64,000 nt of DNA from Marivita sp. S6314 (GCF_023015985.1 NZ_JALKAO010000003.1:124001-188000); one strand, 5' to 3'; counted from the first letter of the stretch, positions 1 to 10,644 are shown. The notes: generated from the letters alone by a model not told the origin. Program-made: numbers and translations.

Positions 1-39
1 GGCATACCGAATTTTCAGGAATTCTGGGTACCAGCGACG

Positions 40-70
40 CTTGCAGGCGTCATGTCGCCTCCTTATATAC
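40..70 (+). promoter_or_regulatory. dnaK promoter, heat-shock (RpoH) type overlapping a sigma-70-like match
   Basis: CTTG at 40-43 is followed after 18 bases by CTTATAT at 62-68. This matches the alphaproteobacterial RpoH consensus as I recall it (CTTG, 17-18 bases, CYTATNT). The same DNA also reads as a sigma-70-like site: TTGCAG at 41-46, a 17-base spacer and TATATA at 64-69. Transcription would start near 76 and give a leader of about 105 bases before the dnaK ATG at 181. Bases 1-39 show no gene or other signal. Which sigma factor uses the site is inference. Confidence 0.6.
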
Positions 71-180
71 CCACCGGACCTGCTGAACACGAAACTGTCA
101 GCGGAACGTAATGCGGGGCGGGATGCCGAAATGGGTCTTCGTCTCGTGACATCGCCTTAAAATACGAAGGGATCGAAAAC

Positions 181-2097
181 ATGGCCAAAGTAATTGGTAT
201 TGACCTCGGAACAACAAACAGCTGCGTCGCTATCATGGACGGCTCGCAGCCTCGCGTGATCGAAAACGCCGAAGGCGCGCGCACAACCCCATCCATTGTC
301 GCGTTCACAGATGATGAACGCCTTGTTGGCCAGCCAGCCAAGCGTCAGGCGGTCACCAACCCGGAAAACACCGTCTTTGGTGTGAAGCGCCTGATCGGCC
401 GTCGCAACGATGACCCGGCACTTGCCAAAGACCGCAAGAACATGCCGTTCAACGTCATCGACGGTGGCAATGGCGACGCGTGGGTGGAAGCCAAGGGTGA
501 GAAATACTCCCCAAGCCAACTCTCTGCGTTCATCCTGCAAAAGATGAAAGAGACCGCCGAATCCTATCTCGGCGAAGACGTCACGCAAGCGGTCATCACC
601 GTGCCGGCGTATTTCAACGACGCCCAGCGTCAGGCGACCAAAGACGCCGGCAAGATTGCCGGTCTCGAAGTCCTGCGTATCATCAACGAACCGACAGCCG
701 CCGCGTTGGCTTACGGTCTCGACAAGAAAGAATCCCGCACCATCGCGGTCTATGACCTTGGCGGCGGTACGTTTGACGTGACCATCCTCGAAATCGACGA
801 TGGTCTGTTCGAAGTCAAATCCACCAACGGTGACACGTTCCTGGGTGGTGAAGACTTTGACATGCGCATCGTCAACTACCTGGCCGACGAATTCAAAAAA
901 GAGAACGGCGTCGACCTGACCAAGGACAAGATGGCGCTGCAGCGTCTCAAGGAAGCGGCGGAGAAAGCAAAGATCGAGCTGTCCTCCTCCAGCCAGACAG
1001 AGATCAACCAGCCGTTCATCTCCATGGACGGAAAAACCGGCCAGCCGCTGCACCTCGTGCTCAAGCTGACCCGTGCCAAGCTCGAAAGCCTTGTCGGTGA
1101 CCTGATCAAGGCGTCGCTCAAGCCGTGCCAGGCCGCGTTGAAAGACGCCGGTCTCAGCACCTCTGACATTGATGAGGTTGTCCTTGTCGGTGGTATGACC
1201 CGCATGCCGAAAGTCACAGAAGAAGTGACCAAGTTCTTCGGCAAAGAGCCGCACAAAGGTGTAAACCCGGACGAAGTGGTTGCCATGGGTGCCGCCATTC
1301 AGGCGGGTGTTCTGCAGGGTGACGTGAAAGACGTTGTTCTTCTGGACGTGACACCGCTGTCCTTGGGGATCGAAACCCTTGGTGGTGTCTTCACACGCCT
1401 GATCGACCGCAACACCACGATCCCGACGAAGAAAAGCCAGATCTTCTCGACAGCCGAAGACAACCAGAACGCCGTGACGATCCGCGTGTTCCAGGGTGAA
1501 CGCGAGATGGCGGCCGACAACAAGATGCTTGGTCAGTTCAACCTCGAAGACATCCCGCCAGCACCGCGCGGCATGCCACAGATCGAAGTGACGTTCGACA
1601 TCGACGCCAACGGCATCGTGTCCGTGTCCGCCAAGGACAAAGGCACCGGCAAAGAGCAGAACATCACGATCCAGGCCTCTGGGGGTCTGTCGGATGAGGA
1701 CATCGAGAAGATGGTCCAGGATGCCGAGGCCAACGCCGAGTCCGATAAGGAACGCCGCGAAATGGTCGAAGCGCGCAACCAGGCGGAAAGCCTGATCCAT
1801 TCGACAGAAAAGTCGGTGGAAGAGCATTCGGACAAGGTCGATCCGACCACCGTGGAAGCCATCGAATTGGCCATTGCAGCACTCAAGGACGATCTGGAAG
1901 ACGAAAAGTCGACCGCCGACAAGATCAAGTCGGGCATCCAGAACGTGACCGAAGCCGCAATGAAGCTGGGTGAGGCGATCTACAAGGCCCAGGCCGAAGA
2001 GGGCGAAGAAGCCCCGGCAGCCGCCGATGAACCCAGCGACGACGACACCATCGTCGACGCCGACTTCGAAGATCTCGACGACAACAAGCGCGCCTAA
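181..2097 (+). CDS. dnaK: Molecular chaperone DnaK (Hsp70)
   Basis: DnaK is the cytoplasmic Hsp70 chaperone; it binds unfolded client segments in an ATP cycle driven by DnaJ and GrpE. The 638 residues are full length for the family. The nucleotide-binding domain opens with [13 protein letters not shown] and carries the phosphate-binding motif [14 protein letters not shown] near residue 195. The substrate-binding domain follows from about residue 385, then a helical lid and the usual acidic tail ending in [13 protein letters not shown]. The ATG at 181 gives the canonical [10 protein letters not shown] start. dnaJ follows 77 bases downstream with a strong hairpin between them. A heat-shock-type promoter lies upstream. 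Identity is certain. Confidence 0.99.
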   Translation: MAKVIGIDLGTTNSCVAIMDGSQPRVIENAEGARTTPSIVAFTDDERLVGQPAKRQAVTNPENTVFGVKRLIGRRNDDPALAKDRKNMPFNVIDGGNGDAWVEAKGEKYSPSQLSAFILQKMKETAESYLGEDVTQAVITVPAYFNDAQRQATKDAGKIAGLEVLRIINEPTAAALAYGLDKKESRTIAVYDLGGGTFDVTILEIDDGLFEVKSTNGDTFLGGEDFDMRIVNYLADEFKKENGVDLTKDKMALQRLKEAAEKAKIELSSSSQTEINQPFISMDGKTGQPLHLVLKLTRAKLESLVGDLIKASLKPCQAALKDAGLSTSDIDEVVLVGGMTRMPKVTEEVTKFFGKEPHKGVNPDEVVAMGAAIQAGVLQGDVKDVVLLDVTPLSLGIETLGGVFTRLIDRNTTIPTKKSQIFSTAEDNQNAVTIRVFQGEREMAADNKMLGQFNLEDIPPAPRGMPQIEVTFDIDANGIVSVSAKDKGTGKEQNITIQASGGLSDEDIEKMVQDAEANAESDKERREMVEARNQAESLIHSTEKSVEEHSDKVDPTTVEAIELAIAALKDDLEDEKSTADKIKSGIQNVTEAAMKLGEAIYKAQAEEGEEAPAAADEPSDDDTIVDADFEDLDDNKRA

Positions 2098-2119
2098 GCT
2101 TGCTCAGGCGGAACCAATA

Positions 2120-2150
2120 AGAGGCCGGTCCGGACACCGGGCCGGCCTCT
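2120..2150 (+). other. dnaK-dnaJ intercistronic hairpin
   Basis: A 14-bp stem with a 3-base loop (arms 2120-2133 and 2137-2150, one G-U type pair) sits 22 bases after the dnaK stop and 24 bases before dnaJ. It is followed by GACGTTCCGT, not a T-run, so it does not look like a full intrinsic terminator. It could protect the 3' end of dnaK mRNA or cause partial termination, so that DnaK is made in excess over DnaJ. That role is inference. Confidence 0.6.
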
Positions 2151-2174
2151 GACGTTCCGTAAAAGGAGGGCATA

Positions 2175-3317
2175 ATGTCCAAACGTGACTACTATGATGT
2201 GCTCGGCCTGAAGAAAGGCGCGTCTCCGGACGAGATCAAGAAAGCCTATCGCAGCAAAGCCAAAGAGCTTCACCCCGATCGCAATGCCGACAATCCCAAC
2301 GCCGAAGAACAGTTCAAGGAAGCCAACGAGGCTTACGAGGTTCTCAAGGATGCTGAGAAGAAAGCGGCGTATGACCGGTTTGGTCACGCAGCGTTCGAAG
2401 GCGGCATGGGCAACGGAGGCCGTCCGGGTGCTGGCGGGCAAGGCGATTTTGCAAGCGCTTTCTCGGACGTGTTCGACGATCTCTTCGGCGATTTCATGGG
2501 CGGGCAGCGTGGCGGTGGACGGCAGCGCGCATCGCGCGGTGCGGATCTGCGCTACAACCTGCGCGTGACGCTCGAAGACGCCTATGCGGGCATGCAGAAA
2601 ACCATTGAAGTGCCGACATCGGTGCAATGTGGCGAATGCAGCGGCTCGGGTGCCGAAGGCGGGGCAGAACCCACAACTTGCCCGACCTGTTCGGGCATGG
2701 GCAAGGTCCGCGCGACCCAGGGCTTCTTTACCGTGGAACGTACCTGCCCGACCTGTTCGGGTCTTGGTCAGACGATCAAGAACCCCTGCAAAGGTTGCGG
2801 TGGCGCAGGCCGGGTCCAGAAAGATCGGGCGCTGTCGGTGAACATCCCCAAAGGTGTGGAAACCGGCACCCGCATTCGGCTGGCAGGCGAAGGCGAAGCC
2901 GGTCTGCGTGGCGGGCCTCCGGGCGATCTCTACATCTTTATCGATGTGGCACAGCACGATCTGTTCGAACGCGATGGCCCACATCTGCATTGCCGTGTGC
3001 CTGTCTCGATGACGGTTGCGGCCTTGGGCGGCAATATCGAAGTGCCCACGATTGATGGTGGGCGCAGCCGCGTGTCGATCCCGCAAGGAAGCCAATCGGG
3101 CCGCCAGATGCGCCTGCGTGGCAAAGGCATGCCCACACTGCGCGGGAACGGGCAGGGCGACATGTTCATCGAACTGGCCGTGGAAACACCGGTGAACCTG
3201 ACATCGCGCCAGAAGGAACTCCTGCGGGAGTTCGAGGACCTGAGCGAAGACAACAACCCGGAATCCAAAAGCTTTTTCAAATCGGTAAAAGGCTTCTGGG
3301 ATTCCATGAAGGGCTGA
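2175..3317 (+). CDS. dnaJ: Co-chaperone DnaJ (Hsp40, type I)
   Basis: DnaJ stimulates the DnaK ATPase and delivers unfolded clients. The 380-residue protein has all type I parts. The J domain has HPD at residues 33-35, and a G/F-rich linker spans about 75-115. Four CxxCxGxG zinc motifs lie at 153-160, 170-177, 192-199 and 206-213, followed by the C-terminal substrate-binding domains. A strong ribosome-binding site, AAAGGAGGG, precedes the ATG. The gene follows dnaK in the same orientation and is probably co-transcribed with it. A terminator hairpin lies just after the stop codon. Confidence 0.98.
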   Translation: MSKRDYYDVLGLKKGASPDEIKKAYRSKAKELHPDRNADNPNAEEQFKEANEAYEVLKDAEKKAAYDRFGHAAFEGGMGNGGRPGAGGQGDFASAFSDVFDDLFGDFMGGQRGGGRQRASRGADLRYNLRVTLEDAYAGMQKTIEVPTSVQCGECSGSGAEGGAEPTTCPTCSGMGKVRATQGFFTVERTCPTCSGLGQTIKNPCKGCGGAGRVQKDRALSVNIPKGVETGTRIRLAGEGEAGLRGGPPGDLYIFIDVAQHDLFERDGPHLHCRVPVSMTVAALGGNIEVPTIDGGRSRVSIPQGSQSGRQMRLRGKGMPTLRGNGQGDMFIELAVETPVNLTSRQKELLREFEDLSEDNNPESKSFFKSVKGFWDSMKG

Positions 3318-3322
3318 CGCCG

Positions 3323-3356
3323 ACGGCCCCCATAGTGGGGCCGTTAGCATTTTCTT
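3323..3356 (+). terminator. Intrinsic terminator after dnaJ
   Basis: An 8-bp GC-rich stem (3323-3330 with 3337-3344, loop CATAGT) is followed by TAGCATTTTCTT. It starts 6 bases after the dnaJ stop, which fits the end of the dnaK-dnaJ transcript. The T-tract is imperfect. Confidence 0.7.
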
Positions 3357-3382
3357 AAGCGTGGCTGGGCAATTCTGTGCCC

Positions 3383-4171
3383 ATGTCTCGCGCACGTCCC
3401 GCACAGCTATCATTGTTCGAAGCGGCCGCACCTCCGCCGCGCAAGACCGGTGCAACTGGTGGCGCGGCCCCGGCTGACACCCCCAAACGCAAACGGGTGC
3501 CGTCTTATCTCAAGGATCACCGCAAGCGCCTGCGCAATCGGTTTCTTGTGGGCGGCGCGGACCCGATGCCGGATTATGAACTCCTGGAATTGCTGCTGTT
3601 CCGATCGCTGAGAAACGGCGACGTCAAACCCACCGCGCGTCTGCTGATCGACACCTTCGGGGATTTCAACGCGGTGCTGGCGGCCCCCATCGACCGCTTG
3701 CAAGGGGTTGCGGGAATTGGCCCGGAAACCGCGTTTGACCTCAAACTGATCGAGGCTTCTGCCCACCGGATGACCCAGACAAAGCTGCTGCAACGCGATG
3801 TGATCTCAAGCTGGTCGGCGTTGCTCAACTACTGCCGTGCCAGCATGGCGCACCGCGATACCGAACATTTCCGCATCTTCTTTCTTGATCGCAAGAACGT
3901 CCTGATTGCCGATGAAATGCAGGCCAAAGGCACCGTCGATCACGTCCCCGTCTACCCCCGCGAAATCATCAAACGTGCGCTTGATCTCAATGCGTCTGCG
4001 CTGATTCTTGTCCACAACCATCCATCCGGCGACCCAACCCCGTCACAGGCCGACATCACGATGACCCATGACATTGTCACCGCCTGCGATGCCGTCGGCA
4101 TCACCGTACATGATCACCTGATCATCGGAAAATCGCGCGAAACCAGCCTGAAATCCGAAGGGTACCTGTAG
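3383..4171 (+). CDS. radC: RadC family (JAB/MPN-type) DNA repair-like protein
   Basis: This is a RadC/UPF0758 protein of about 262 residues. The N-terminal half has a helix-hairpin-helix segment (GVAGIGPETAFDLKL). The C-terminal half is a JAB1/MPN-like metalloprotease fold with the metal-binding signature HNHPSGDPTPSQAD, which supplies two His and an Asp. RadC was once linked to recombinational repair, but its biochemical role is unsettled. A GTG two codons upstream (3377) is an alternative start; neither start has a clear ribosome-binding site. It lies after the dnaJ terminator and converges on the next gene. The 70 bases between the two stops show no clear terminator. Confidence 0.93.
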   Translation: MSRARPAQLSLFEAAAPPPRKTGATGGAAPADTPKRKRVPSYLKDHRKRLRNRFLVGGADPMPDYELLELLLFRSLRNGDVKPTARLLIDTFGDFNAVLAAPIDRLQGVAGIGPETAFDLKLIEASAHRMTQTKLLQRDVISSWSALLNYCRASMAHRDTEHFRIFFLDRKNVLIADEMQAKGTVDHVPVYPREIIKRALDLNASALILVHNHPSGDPTPSQADITMTHDIVTACDAVGITVHDHLIIGKSRETSLKSEGYL

Positions 4172-4241
4172 GCCGGGCATATGCACGGCACTCTGCCAAA
4201 TCGAAATGCGCAGACCCTGCAACACCGAACCTCTGTCTACT

Positions 4242-5801
4242 TTAGCGCACCCACACCTCGACCCTCCGGTTGACCTGCCGCCCCCAACTCGTGTCGTCGC
4301 AGGCCATGGGCATCGCCTCTCCGAATGCGTCCGTGGACAACACCACTTGCGACAGGTTCGACGCTTCAAGCGCACCTTCAATCGCCTGTTTCACGGCTTT
4401 CGCGCGGTCCTGCGCAATCTGAAGGTTGCCGCCCGCCGGTCCGACCCCATCAGAAAACCCTACAAAAATCAGGTGCCTGCCGTCATAGACACCGGCCTCC
4501 ACCGCCCGTGCCAATTGCTGCACATTCGACCGCGATTGTGCGTCCAGACGTGCCTGGCCGGGCTCAAACCGAAACGAGGTCGACAACCGGCGCAGTGGCG
4601 ACAACGTGTCCACCAGACGCTTCAAGTCATTGAGCCCGACATCCCCCTCTGCCACGGAAACCGCATTTGCCAACCGGTCGCCTTGTGCGTTGAGCGTGAT
4701 CTCTTCCGGGGCCTGATCCACGAATCCTGCCCGCCGCGTGATGATCTGTGCCGGTCCCGTTCGGGTGTAGGTCAGAAACTCGCGGGCAAGTTTCGGCAAC
4801 CGCCGTGCAGGCACGTACAAGAACATCGGCGCGGTCAGCGGGTAATCCTCTGTCTTGATTGTCAGCCGATTGGCCCGCAGCGAAAATCCGCATGTGCCAG
4901 TCAGCGCCAACGCCTTGCTGTTTCCGATCTCGGAAAAGCTCGCCACTCCCAACCCCAGTTGATCCCGCGTCACCGCATTGGCCAGCGCGGTATTCGTCGG
5001 GTGACGCACCACAGTTTCAATCAGGTCAACATTGCCCCGCCGCAACACGCGGTCTTCCACTGCCTGCGCAATCCCGGATTGGGCATCCCGCATGTGCACC
5101 GAAATCGGCGCGTCCGGGCCGCCCAATGTCCGCCAATTGTCGATATCACCGGACAGAATGCGCGCCAGATCCGAGACCGAGATCGCCGACACCGGGTTCG
5201 TCGGTGACACGATCACTGTCATCGCGTCCAGCGCAAGAACCCGGCTGCGGTTCACATCGTCCAGCTTGCCCAGCCCGGCCTCTTCTGCCAGCGCAAGCTC
5301 TCCGGACCGGATCTCGCGCAACGCCATGACCAGATCGGCCTCATCCGCCAGCAGGTCGGCGAACCCTTCATCGGTGCTTGAGACCCGAAACCCAAACCGC
5401 GCAACCACTTTTCCTGTGTCCACCGAGGTCAGTTCATAGCTGAAATGGGTGTCGTCCTGCGTGATGCGGCGCGCGGATAACCCGTTTTGGAGCGCAAACC
5501 CTTCCACAAGCGCGGGCATGAGCACGTCGCCGATGGTGGAGGATCCCGAGATTGAAATATCGGCAACGTAATCGATCAGGGACGGGCATCCCGGCCCCTC
5601 GCACAGCACACCAGACCCATCGACGGTCAGTTCCCCGTATTGCGTGTCAACGCGGTAGAACTGGCCGTCAAAGCCCAGCAATGTCCCGGACACTTCAATG
5701 GCCCCGTCACGCGACCGCAGGGTCACGTCCTCGGCGACCGACGCAACCGGCATCAGGAAAAGGAAAAGTGCGGCCCAGAGTGCCGCACAAACATGTTTCA
5801 T
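4242..5801 (-). CDS. PstS-like substrate-binding domain fused to an OmpA domain, periplasmic
   Basis: The 519-residue protein begins with a signal peptide (cleavage near ASVAED). A periplasmic phosphate-binding-like domain follows, with ISGSSTIGDVLMPALVEGF near residue 82. The last 120 residues or so form an OmpA-like peptidoglycan-binding domain (FVGFSDGVGPAGGNLQIAQ, ending NRRVEVWVR). A PstS-like receptor tethered to the cell wall would not need an ABC permease, and none is nearby. It follows the upstream unknown gene by 24 bases, so the two are probably one operon. The ligand is unknown. The domain reading is reasonably sure; any role in phosphate sensing is inference. Confidence 0.82.
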   Translation of the reverse strand: MKHVCAALWAALFLFLMPVASVAEDVTLRSRDGAIEVSGTLLGFDGQFYRVDTQYGELTVDGSGVLCEGPGCPSLIDYVADISISGSSTIGDVLMPALVEGFALQNGLSARRITQDDTHFSYELTSVDTGKVVARFGFRVSSTDEGFADLLADEADLVMALREIRSGELALAEEAGLGKLDDVNRSRVLALDAMTVIVSPTNPVSAISVSDLARILSGDIDNWRTLGGPDAPISVHMRDAQSGIAQAVEDRVLRRGNVDLIETVVRHPTNTALANAVTRDQLGLGVASFSEIGNSKALALTGTCGFSLRANRLTIKTEDYPLTAPMFLYVPARRLPKLAREFLTYTRTGPAQIITRRAGFVDQAPEEITLNAQGDRLANAVSVAEGDVGLNDLKRLVDTLSPLRRLSTSFRFEPGQARLDAQSRSNVQQLARAVEAGVYDGRHLIFVGFSDGVGPAGGNLQIAQDRAKAVKQAIEGALEASNLSQVVLSTDAFGEAMPMACDDTSWGRQVNRRVEVWVR

Positions 5802-5825
5802 CGATCGCGCCTTTGAACCGCCCGC

Positions 5826-6794
5826 TTATTTTGCGGCGATTGTCAGGTCTTCAACGATATTTTTCAACATCAAGAAATCGCCCACGGTGTCACAGCCCGG
5901 AACATCAATGGTCAGCTCTTTCGCTGTCAGCTCTTTACCGTCGCGGATTTCCAGCGTTTGTGCCTCCACGCGGGTATCGCAATTGCTGGCCTGGATCTCT
6001 GCCTCAACGGTCAGCGCCACTGTGCCTTCATTCTGAGTCATTCCGCTTGGAAACGTATAGACCTCGGCCAGCAACGCCTCTGGTGCGTCAGAAGACCCAA
6101 GCTTGGTCAGGAAACCACCGTCCCCCGTGGCCGCACGACTTGGGTCCGCCTCGGCTCCATGCCAGATGTGACCTTCTGAAAAATACTGCGCATCGAATTC
6201 GCGCGCATGAAGCTGAAGCCCTGCATCGCCGCGCCACTGTAAAACGACACGGTCGTAAAAGGGGACTGTCGGCACGGTGGCATGCGCGACGGCACCCGAT
6301 CCGTCCAGAAAAGACGCAATGACCAAAGCGTTTTCAACAAGCGCCGGAATCTGGAGCGACAACGTCCCATCCGGTTGCACCAATTCGGTGAACATCAGCC
6401 CATTGTGATGCAGCGTCACGCGTTCGCTGCCATGGCACGGCGCAACAAGTTCTAACGAGATCATCGCCCCGGCGGCTGTCTCTGCCGTAAGATCGACGTC
6501 GCATGTGAACCCGGTGCTTTCGGGCGCTTGCGGGATTGTGACCGGTCCGGCTTCGAACGAGCGGACAGGATTGCTCACAACCGAAGCAGGCAGGGACATG
6601 ATTGGCAGGTCCTGCGGCAGATCGGATTTCGGCGTGGACGACACTTCCTGTACATCCGAAACCATCAGCGGCGTCTGCACGACAGAGGCGTTGGTCGACG
6701 GACCTGAAAACGGCCCGTACTGCATCATCGCGCCGATGCAAAGCGCGGCTCCGACGGTGCCTGCGGCGATAAAAATGGATGTATTGCGTTCCAT
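5826..6794 (-). CDS. Unrecognised single-pass membrane-anchored protein
   Basis: I do not recognise a named family. The 322-residue protein has an uncleaved N-terminal anchor (about residues 6-24, SIFIAAGTVGAALCIGAMM) and a Ser/Pro/Val-rich linker to about residue 85. A presumably periplasmic, beta-rich region with four cysteines (two near 98-118, two near 274-301) follows; these could form disulfides. It is the first gene of a two-gene unit with the PstS-OmpA fusion and lies just downstream of secA on the same strand. I have a vague memory of roseobacter relatives being labelled translocase from this position, but nothing in the sequence supports that function. No strong ribosome-binding site precedes the ATG. 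Confidence 0.75.
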   Translation of the reverse strand: MERNTSIFIAAGTVGAALCIGAMMQYGPFSGPSTNASVVQTPLMVSDVQEVSSTPKSDLPQDLPIMSLPASVVSNPVRSFEAGPVTIPQAPESTGFTCDVDLTAETAAGAMISLELVAPCHGSERVTLHHNGLMFTELVQPDGTLSLQIPALVENALVIASFLDGSGAVAHATVPTVPFYDRVVLQWRGDAGLQLHAREFDAQYFSEGHIWHGAEADPSRAATGDGGFLTKLGSSDAPEALLAEVYTFPSGMTQNEGTVALTVEAEIQASNCDTRVEAQTLEIRDGKELTAKELTIDVPGCDTVGDFLMLKNIVEDLTIAAK

Positions 6795-6901
6795 GGCAGA
6801 AGCCCCAATGCGTGTGCTGCACAGGACGTTCTGCCTTGGAATCTGGGTGTGCCTAGGGCGCGGGTTAGGTTAATTTACGACGGCTTTGTGGCAATAGGTG
6901 C

Positions 6902-9613
6902 TTACGCCAACCGCCCGTGGCAATGCTTGAACTTCTTGCCCGACCCACAAGGGCAGGGGTCGTTGCGCCCCGGATTGCCCCAGGTTGCCGGATCGGTTTC
7001 ATCGAACCCGTCTGCGGCGTTTTCGGGATTGCCCACAGGTGCACTGGCCTGTGCCGCTGCAGCTTCGGCGGCCTGCGCCATCGCGGCTTGCTGTGCCGCC
7101 ATCTGCTCCATCATGGCGCGCTGTTCTTCTTCCGACATCGGACGCACCTGGCCAAGCTGTTTGGACACGTCTTCACGCAGGCTGTCGAGCATGGATTCAA
7201 AAAGCTGGAACGCTTCGGACTTGTATTCGTTCAACGGATCGCGCTGCGCGTAGCCACGAAAGCCCACAACCGACCGAAGATGTTCCAGCGTCAACAGATG
7301 CTCACGCCACTTCGCATCAATGGTCTGGAGCAGCACCTGCTTTTCGATCTGCCGCATTGTGTCCGGTCCAAACGCTTCGGCCTTCTCCGCCATAAACGCA
7401 TCTGACGCGTCTTCCAGCCGTTCACGGATCACTTCGGCATCGACGCCTTCTTCGTCACCCCAGTCAACAACCGGCGCTTCAAGGCCGATCATTTCCTTTA
7501 TCTTTTCCTGAAGACCAGCGGTATCCCACTGATCTGCATAGGATTTCGGCGGAATGTAAGCGTCAACCAGATCGTCGATCACCTGGTGCCGCATGTCTTG
7601 CGTCACTTCTGCAAGATCCTGCGCTTCCATGATTTCGCGGCGCTGGCTAAAGATCACCTTCCGCTGATCATTCATCACGTCGTCAAACTTGAGAAGCTGC
7701 TTCCGGATGTCAAAGTTGCGGCCTTCGACCTTGGCTTGCGCCCGTTCCAGCGACTTGTTCACCCACGGGTGAATGATCGCTTCGCCTTCTTTCATGCCCA
7801 GTGTCGACAGCACTTTCTCAAGCCGCTCTGACCCGAAGATGCGCATCAAATCGTCGTCCAGCGACAGAAAGAACGACGACCGCCCCGGATCCCCCTGACG
7901 GCCCGAACGGCCGCGCAACTGGTTGTCGATCCGGCGGCTTTCGTGGCGTTCGGTGGCCAGAACAAACAACCCGCCCGCATCCTTGACCGCTTGCTCTTCG
8001 GCGTCGTGGGTTGACTCGATCCGCTTGCGGATGTCCTCGGGGTCGGCGTCAGGTTCTGCCGCAATCGCTTCCAGCACCTGAAGCTCAACATTGCCGCCAA
8101 GTTTGATGTCGGTGCCGCGGCCCGCCATGTTGGTCGCAATCGTGATCGCGCCAAGCTTGCCGGCGTCTGCCACAATCTGCGCTTCCTGCTCGTGCTGGCG
8201 CGCGTTCAGAACGTTATGGGGCAGGCCCGCTTTCTCAAGCAACTGGCTCAGCATTTCCGATTTCTCGATAGACGTGGTGCCCACCAGAACCGGTTGCTGC
8301 TTTTCATGCGCCGTCTTGATCTCTGCCACGATGGCGTCGAACTTTTCCTGCGCGGTCCGGTAGACCTTGTCGTCCTCGTCAATCCTCGCGATTTCGCGGT
8401 TGGTCGGCACCTCGACAACGCCGAGCCCGTAAATCTCGGCGAATTCGTCGGCTTCGGTCGCGGCTGTCCCGGTCATCCCGGACAGTTTTTCGTAAAGACG
8501 GAAATAGTTCTGGAAGGTCACACTGGCGAGCGTCACGTTCTCGGGCTGGATATCACAGCCTTCCTTGGCCTCAATCGCCTGGTGCAGGCCTTCGGACAGA
8601 CGACGGCCCGGCATCATCCGGCCGGTGAATTCGTCGATCAGAACAACCTCTCCGTCGCGCACGATGTAATCCTTGTCGCGCTGGAACAGCTTGTGCGCGC
8701 GCAGCCCCTGGTTCACGTGATGAACGATGGTGGTGCTTTCGGGATCGTACAGAGACTGATCTTCCGGCAGGATGCCCTCTTGGTGCAGCGTCTGTTCAAG
8801 AAACTCGTTGCCGTCATCGGTAAAGGTGACGTTCCGGGTTTTCTCATCAATGCTGAAATGCTCGTCCGACAACAGCGGGATCAGCTTGTCGATGGCCACG
8901 TAAAGCTCGCTGCGGTCCTGCGCCGGGCCCGAGATAATCAACGGCGTCCGCGCTTCGTCGATCAGGATCGAATCGACCTCGTCCACAACGGCAAAGAAGT
9001 GATCGCGCTGATACATCTGGTTCAGCTCGGACTTCATGTTGTCGCGCAGGTAGTCGAACCCCAGTTCGTTATTGGTCGCGTAGGTGATGTCGCTCGCGTA
9101 GGCATCGCGCTTTTCGTCGTCCGGCTGGCGGGGATAGACCACACCTGTGGTCAGGCCCAAGGCGCTGTAGACCTTGCTCATCCATTCGCTGTCGCGGCGC
9201 GCCAGGTAATCGTTGACCGTCACGATATGCACACCGCGCCCTGTCAGCGCGTTAAGGTAAGACGGGAAGGTCGCAACAAGCGTTTTGCCTTCGCCCGTTT
9301 TCATCTCTGAAATATTGCCCTGATGCAGGAATATCCCGCCCATCAACTGGACATCAAACGCCCGAAGACCCAAGGCGCGCTTGGCCGCTTCACGGCAATT
9401 GGCAAAGGCTTCCGGCAGCAGGTCATCCAGCGACTCGCCATTGGCGTGCCGGGCTTTGAACTCGGCTGTCTTCTCGATGATCTGGGCATCGCTTAGTTTT
9501 TCAAACTCAGGTTCGAGAGCGTTGATCTTTTGAACCAAAGGGCGGGTCGCCTTGACTTTGCGGTCGTTCGGCGTTCCGAACACCTTGCGCGCGACTTTAC
9601 CTAATCCCAGCAT
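6902..9613 (-). CDS. secA: Preprotein translocase ATPase SecA
   Basis: SecA is the ATP-driven motor that pushes preproteins through SecYEG. The start at 9613 gives the family N-terminus [13 protein letters not shown] and 903 residues; an in-frame extension upstream is not family-like and would overlap the promoter. Visible landmarks are the Walker A segment [13 protein letters not shown], the DEAD-type [17 protein letters not shown], and the [15 protein letters not shown] segment of the second motor domain. The C-terminal zinc tail [20 protein letters not shown] binds Zn and SecB. It is divergent from ppiC, and a good promoter lies about 105-135 bases upstream of the start. Confidence 0.99.
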   Translation of the reverse strand: MLGLGKVARKVFGTPNDRKVKATRPLVQKINALEPEFEKLSDAQIIEKTAEFKARHANGESLDDLLPEAFANCREAAKRALGLRAFDVQLMGGIFLHQGNISEMKTGEGKTLVATFPSYLNALTGRGVHIVTVNDYLARRDSEWMSKVYSALGLTTGVVYPRQPDDEKRDAYASDITYATNNELGFDYLRDNMKSELNQMYQRDHFFAVVDEVDSILIDEARTPLIISGPAQDRSELYVAIDKLIPLLSDEHFSIDEKTRNVTFTDDGNEFLEQTLHQEGILPEDQSLYDPESTTIVHHVNQGLRAHKLFQRDKDYIVRDGEVVLIDEFTGRMMPGRRLSEGLHQAIEAKEGCDIQPENVTLASVTFQNYFRLYEKLSGMTGTAATEADEFAEIYGLGVVEVPTNREIARIDEDDKVYRTAQEKFDAIVAEIKTAHEKQQPVLVGTTSIEKSEMLSQLLEKAGLPHNVLNARQHEQEAQIVADAGKLGAITIATNMAGRGTDIKLGGNVELQVLEAIAAEPDADPEDIRKRIESTHDAEEQAVKDAGGLFVLATERHESRRIDNQLRGRSGRQGDPGRSSFFLSLDDDLMRIFGSERLEKVLSTLGMKEGEAIIHPWVNKSLERAQAKVEGRNFDIRKQLLKFDDVMNDQRKVIFSQRREIMEAQDLAEVTQDMRHQVIDDLVDAYIPPKSYADQWDTAGLQEKIKEMIGLEAPVVDWGDEEGVDAEVIRERLEDASDAFMAEKAEAFGPDTMRQIEKQVLLQTIDAKWREHLLTLEHLRSVVGFRGYAQRDPLNEYKSEAFQLFESMLDSLREDVSKQLGQVRPMSEEEQRAMMEQMAAQQAAMAQAAEAAAAQASAPVGNPENAADGFDETDPATWGNPGRNDPCPCGSGKKFKHCHGRLA

Positions 9614-9719
9614 GCACTCTCTTTCAGGTTTGACATCTTCGTGTGCGGCATCTGCTTGCCCGCCTCGCACACAGCCCATATGACACAGGGGAACGACCGG
9701 CCTCGCAGAGCCATAGGGC

Positions 9720-9748
9720 GATGTAAGGTCCGCGAAATACAGTGTCAA
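9720..9748 (-). promoter_or_regulatory. Probable sigma-70 promoter of secA
   Basis: On the minus strand, TTGACA (9743-9748) is followed by a 17-base spacer and TACATC (9720-9725). The -35 is a perfect consensus, spacing is optimal and the -10 is moderate. Transcription would start near 9713, giving a leader of about 100 bases before the secA ATG. The 174-base secA-ppiC gap shows no other clear signal; I could not place a ppiC promoter. Confidence 0.6.
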
Positions 9749-9787
9749 CGCCACCCATCGGCGCGGGCGGCACCATAAGGATAAGAG

Positions 9788-10639
9788 ATGTCAAAACTCA
9801 TCACAAAATTGTCGGCAGGCGCATTTGCCCTGCTGATGGCATTGCCAGTTCACGCTCAGGACACGCTTGATGCTGACTCCGTGGTGGCGACGGTGAATGG
9901 CACCGAGGTCACGCTTGGTCACATGTTGATGGTCCGTGCGTCCCTGCCCGAGCAATATCAGCAATTGCCCGATGACGTTTTGTGGGACGGCATTCTGGAC
10001 CAGATCGTGCAGCAATCGCTGCTGAGCCAGCAAGCCGCAGACGAGGACGATAACCGCATCGTGCTGGCGCTTGAGAACGAACGCCGCGCATTGCGGGCGG
10101 CCCAGGTGATTGAAGGTGTGGTTGATGCAGCGGTCACCGATGAAACCGTGCAGAATTTCTACGATGAAGCCTATCTTCAGGGCGAACCAACCGAAGAGTT
10201 CAACGCCTCTCACATTCTTGTCGCAACCGAGGAAGAAGCGGCGACGATCATCGAGGATCTGAATGGCGGAGCCGATTTCGCGGCGGTCGCTGCCGAAAAA
10301 TCCACCGGTCCCTCCGGTCCCAACGGCGGTTCCCTTGGGTGGTTCGGCCCGGGCATGATGGTTCCCGAATTCCAAACCGCTGTCGAGGAGATGGAGGTCG
10401 GGGCGATTTCGAAGCCGGTGCAAACCCAGTTCGGCTGGCACGTCATCAAACTTAACGAAAAGCGAAATCAGGAAGCCCCGACGCTCGACTCCGTACGCGC
10501 CGAGATCGAAAGCCAGCTCAGCCAGCAAGCCGTGACACGTCACCTTGAAGAACTGACAGACGCCGCTGAGGTCACGCGTACCGCGAAAGAAGAAATCGAC
10601 ACGTCGGTGCTCAGCAATCTCAACCTGCTTGAGGACTAA
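9788..10639 (+). CDS. Periplasmic parvulin-type peptidyl-prolyl isomerase
   Basis: This 283-residue protein has a cleavable signal peptide (residues 1-23, ending LPVHAQ) and a PpiC/parvulin rotamase domain at about 135-235. That domain opens with [12 protein letters not shown] and ends with the family motif FGWHVIKL. SurA/PpiD-like relatives help fold outer-membrane and periplasmic proteins. Only one rotamase domain is present, so it resembles PrsA/PpiC-like single-domain forms more than SurA. The stop is 5 bases before the argJ start, so the two are co-transcribed. Family is sure, specific clients unknown. Confidence 0.93.
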   Translation: MSKLITKLSAGAFALLMALPVHAQDTLDADSVVATVNGTEVTLGHMLMVRASLPEQYQQLPDDVLWDGILDQIVQQSLLSQQAADEDDNRIVLALENERRALRAAQVIEGVVDAAVTDETVQNFYDEAYLQGEPTEEFNASHILVATEEEAATIIEDLNGGADFAAVAAEKSTGPSGPNGGSLGWFGPGMMVPEFQTAVEEMEVGAISKPVQTQFGWHVIKLNEKRNQEAPTLDSVRAEIESQLSQQAVTRHLEELTDAAEVTRTAKEEIDTSVLSNLNLLED

Positions 10640-10644
10640 ACCCC

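Noticed and set aside
157-1827. 556-codon open frame on the minus strand opposite dnaK
   Set aside because: A shadow of dnaK codon bias. No ribosome-binding site, low-complexity composition, and long antisense frames opposite dnaK are a known artefact in high-GC genomes.
4172-4241. Terminator or twin hairpin between radC and the PstS-OmpA gene
   Set aside because: Only stems of about 4 bp can be drawn, with no T-run.
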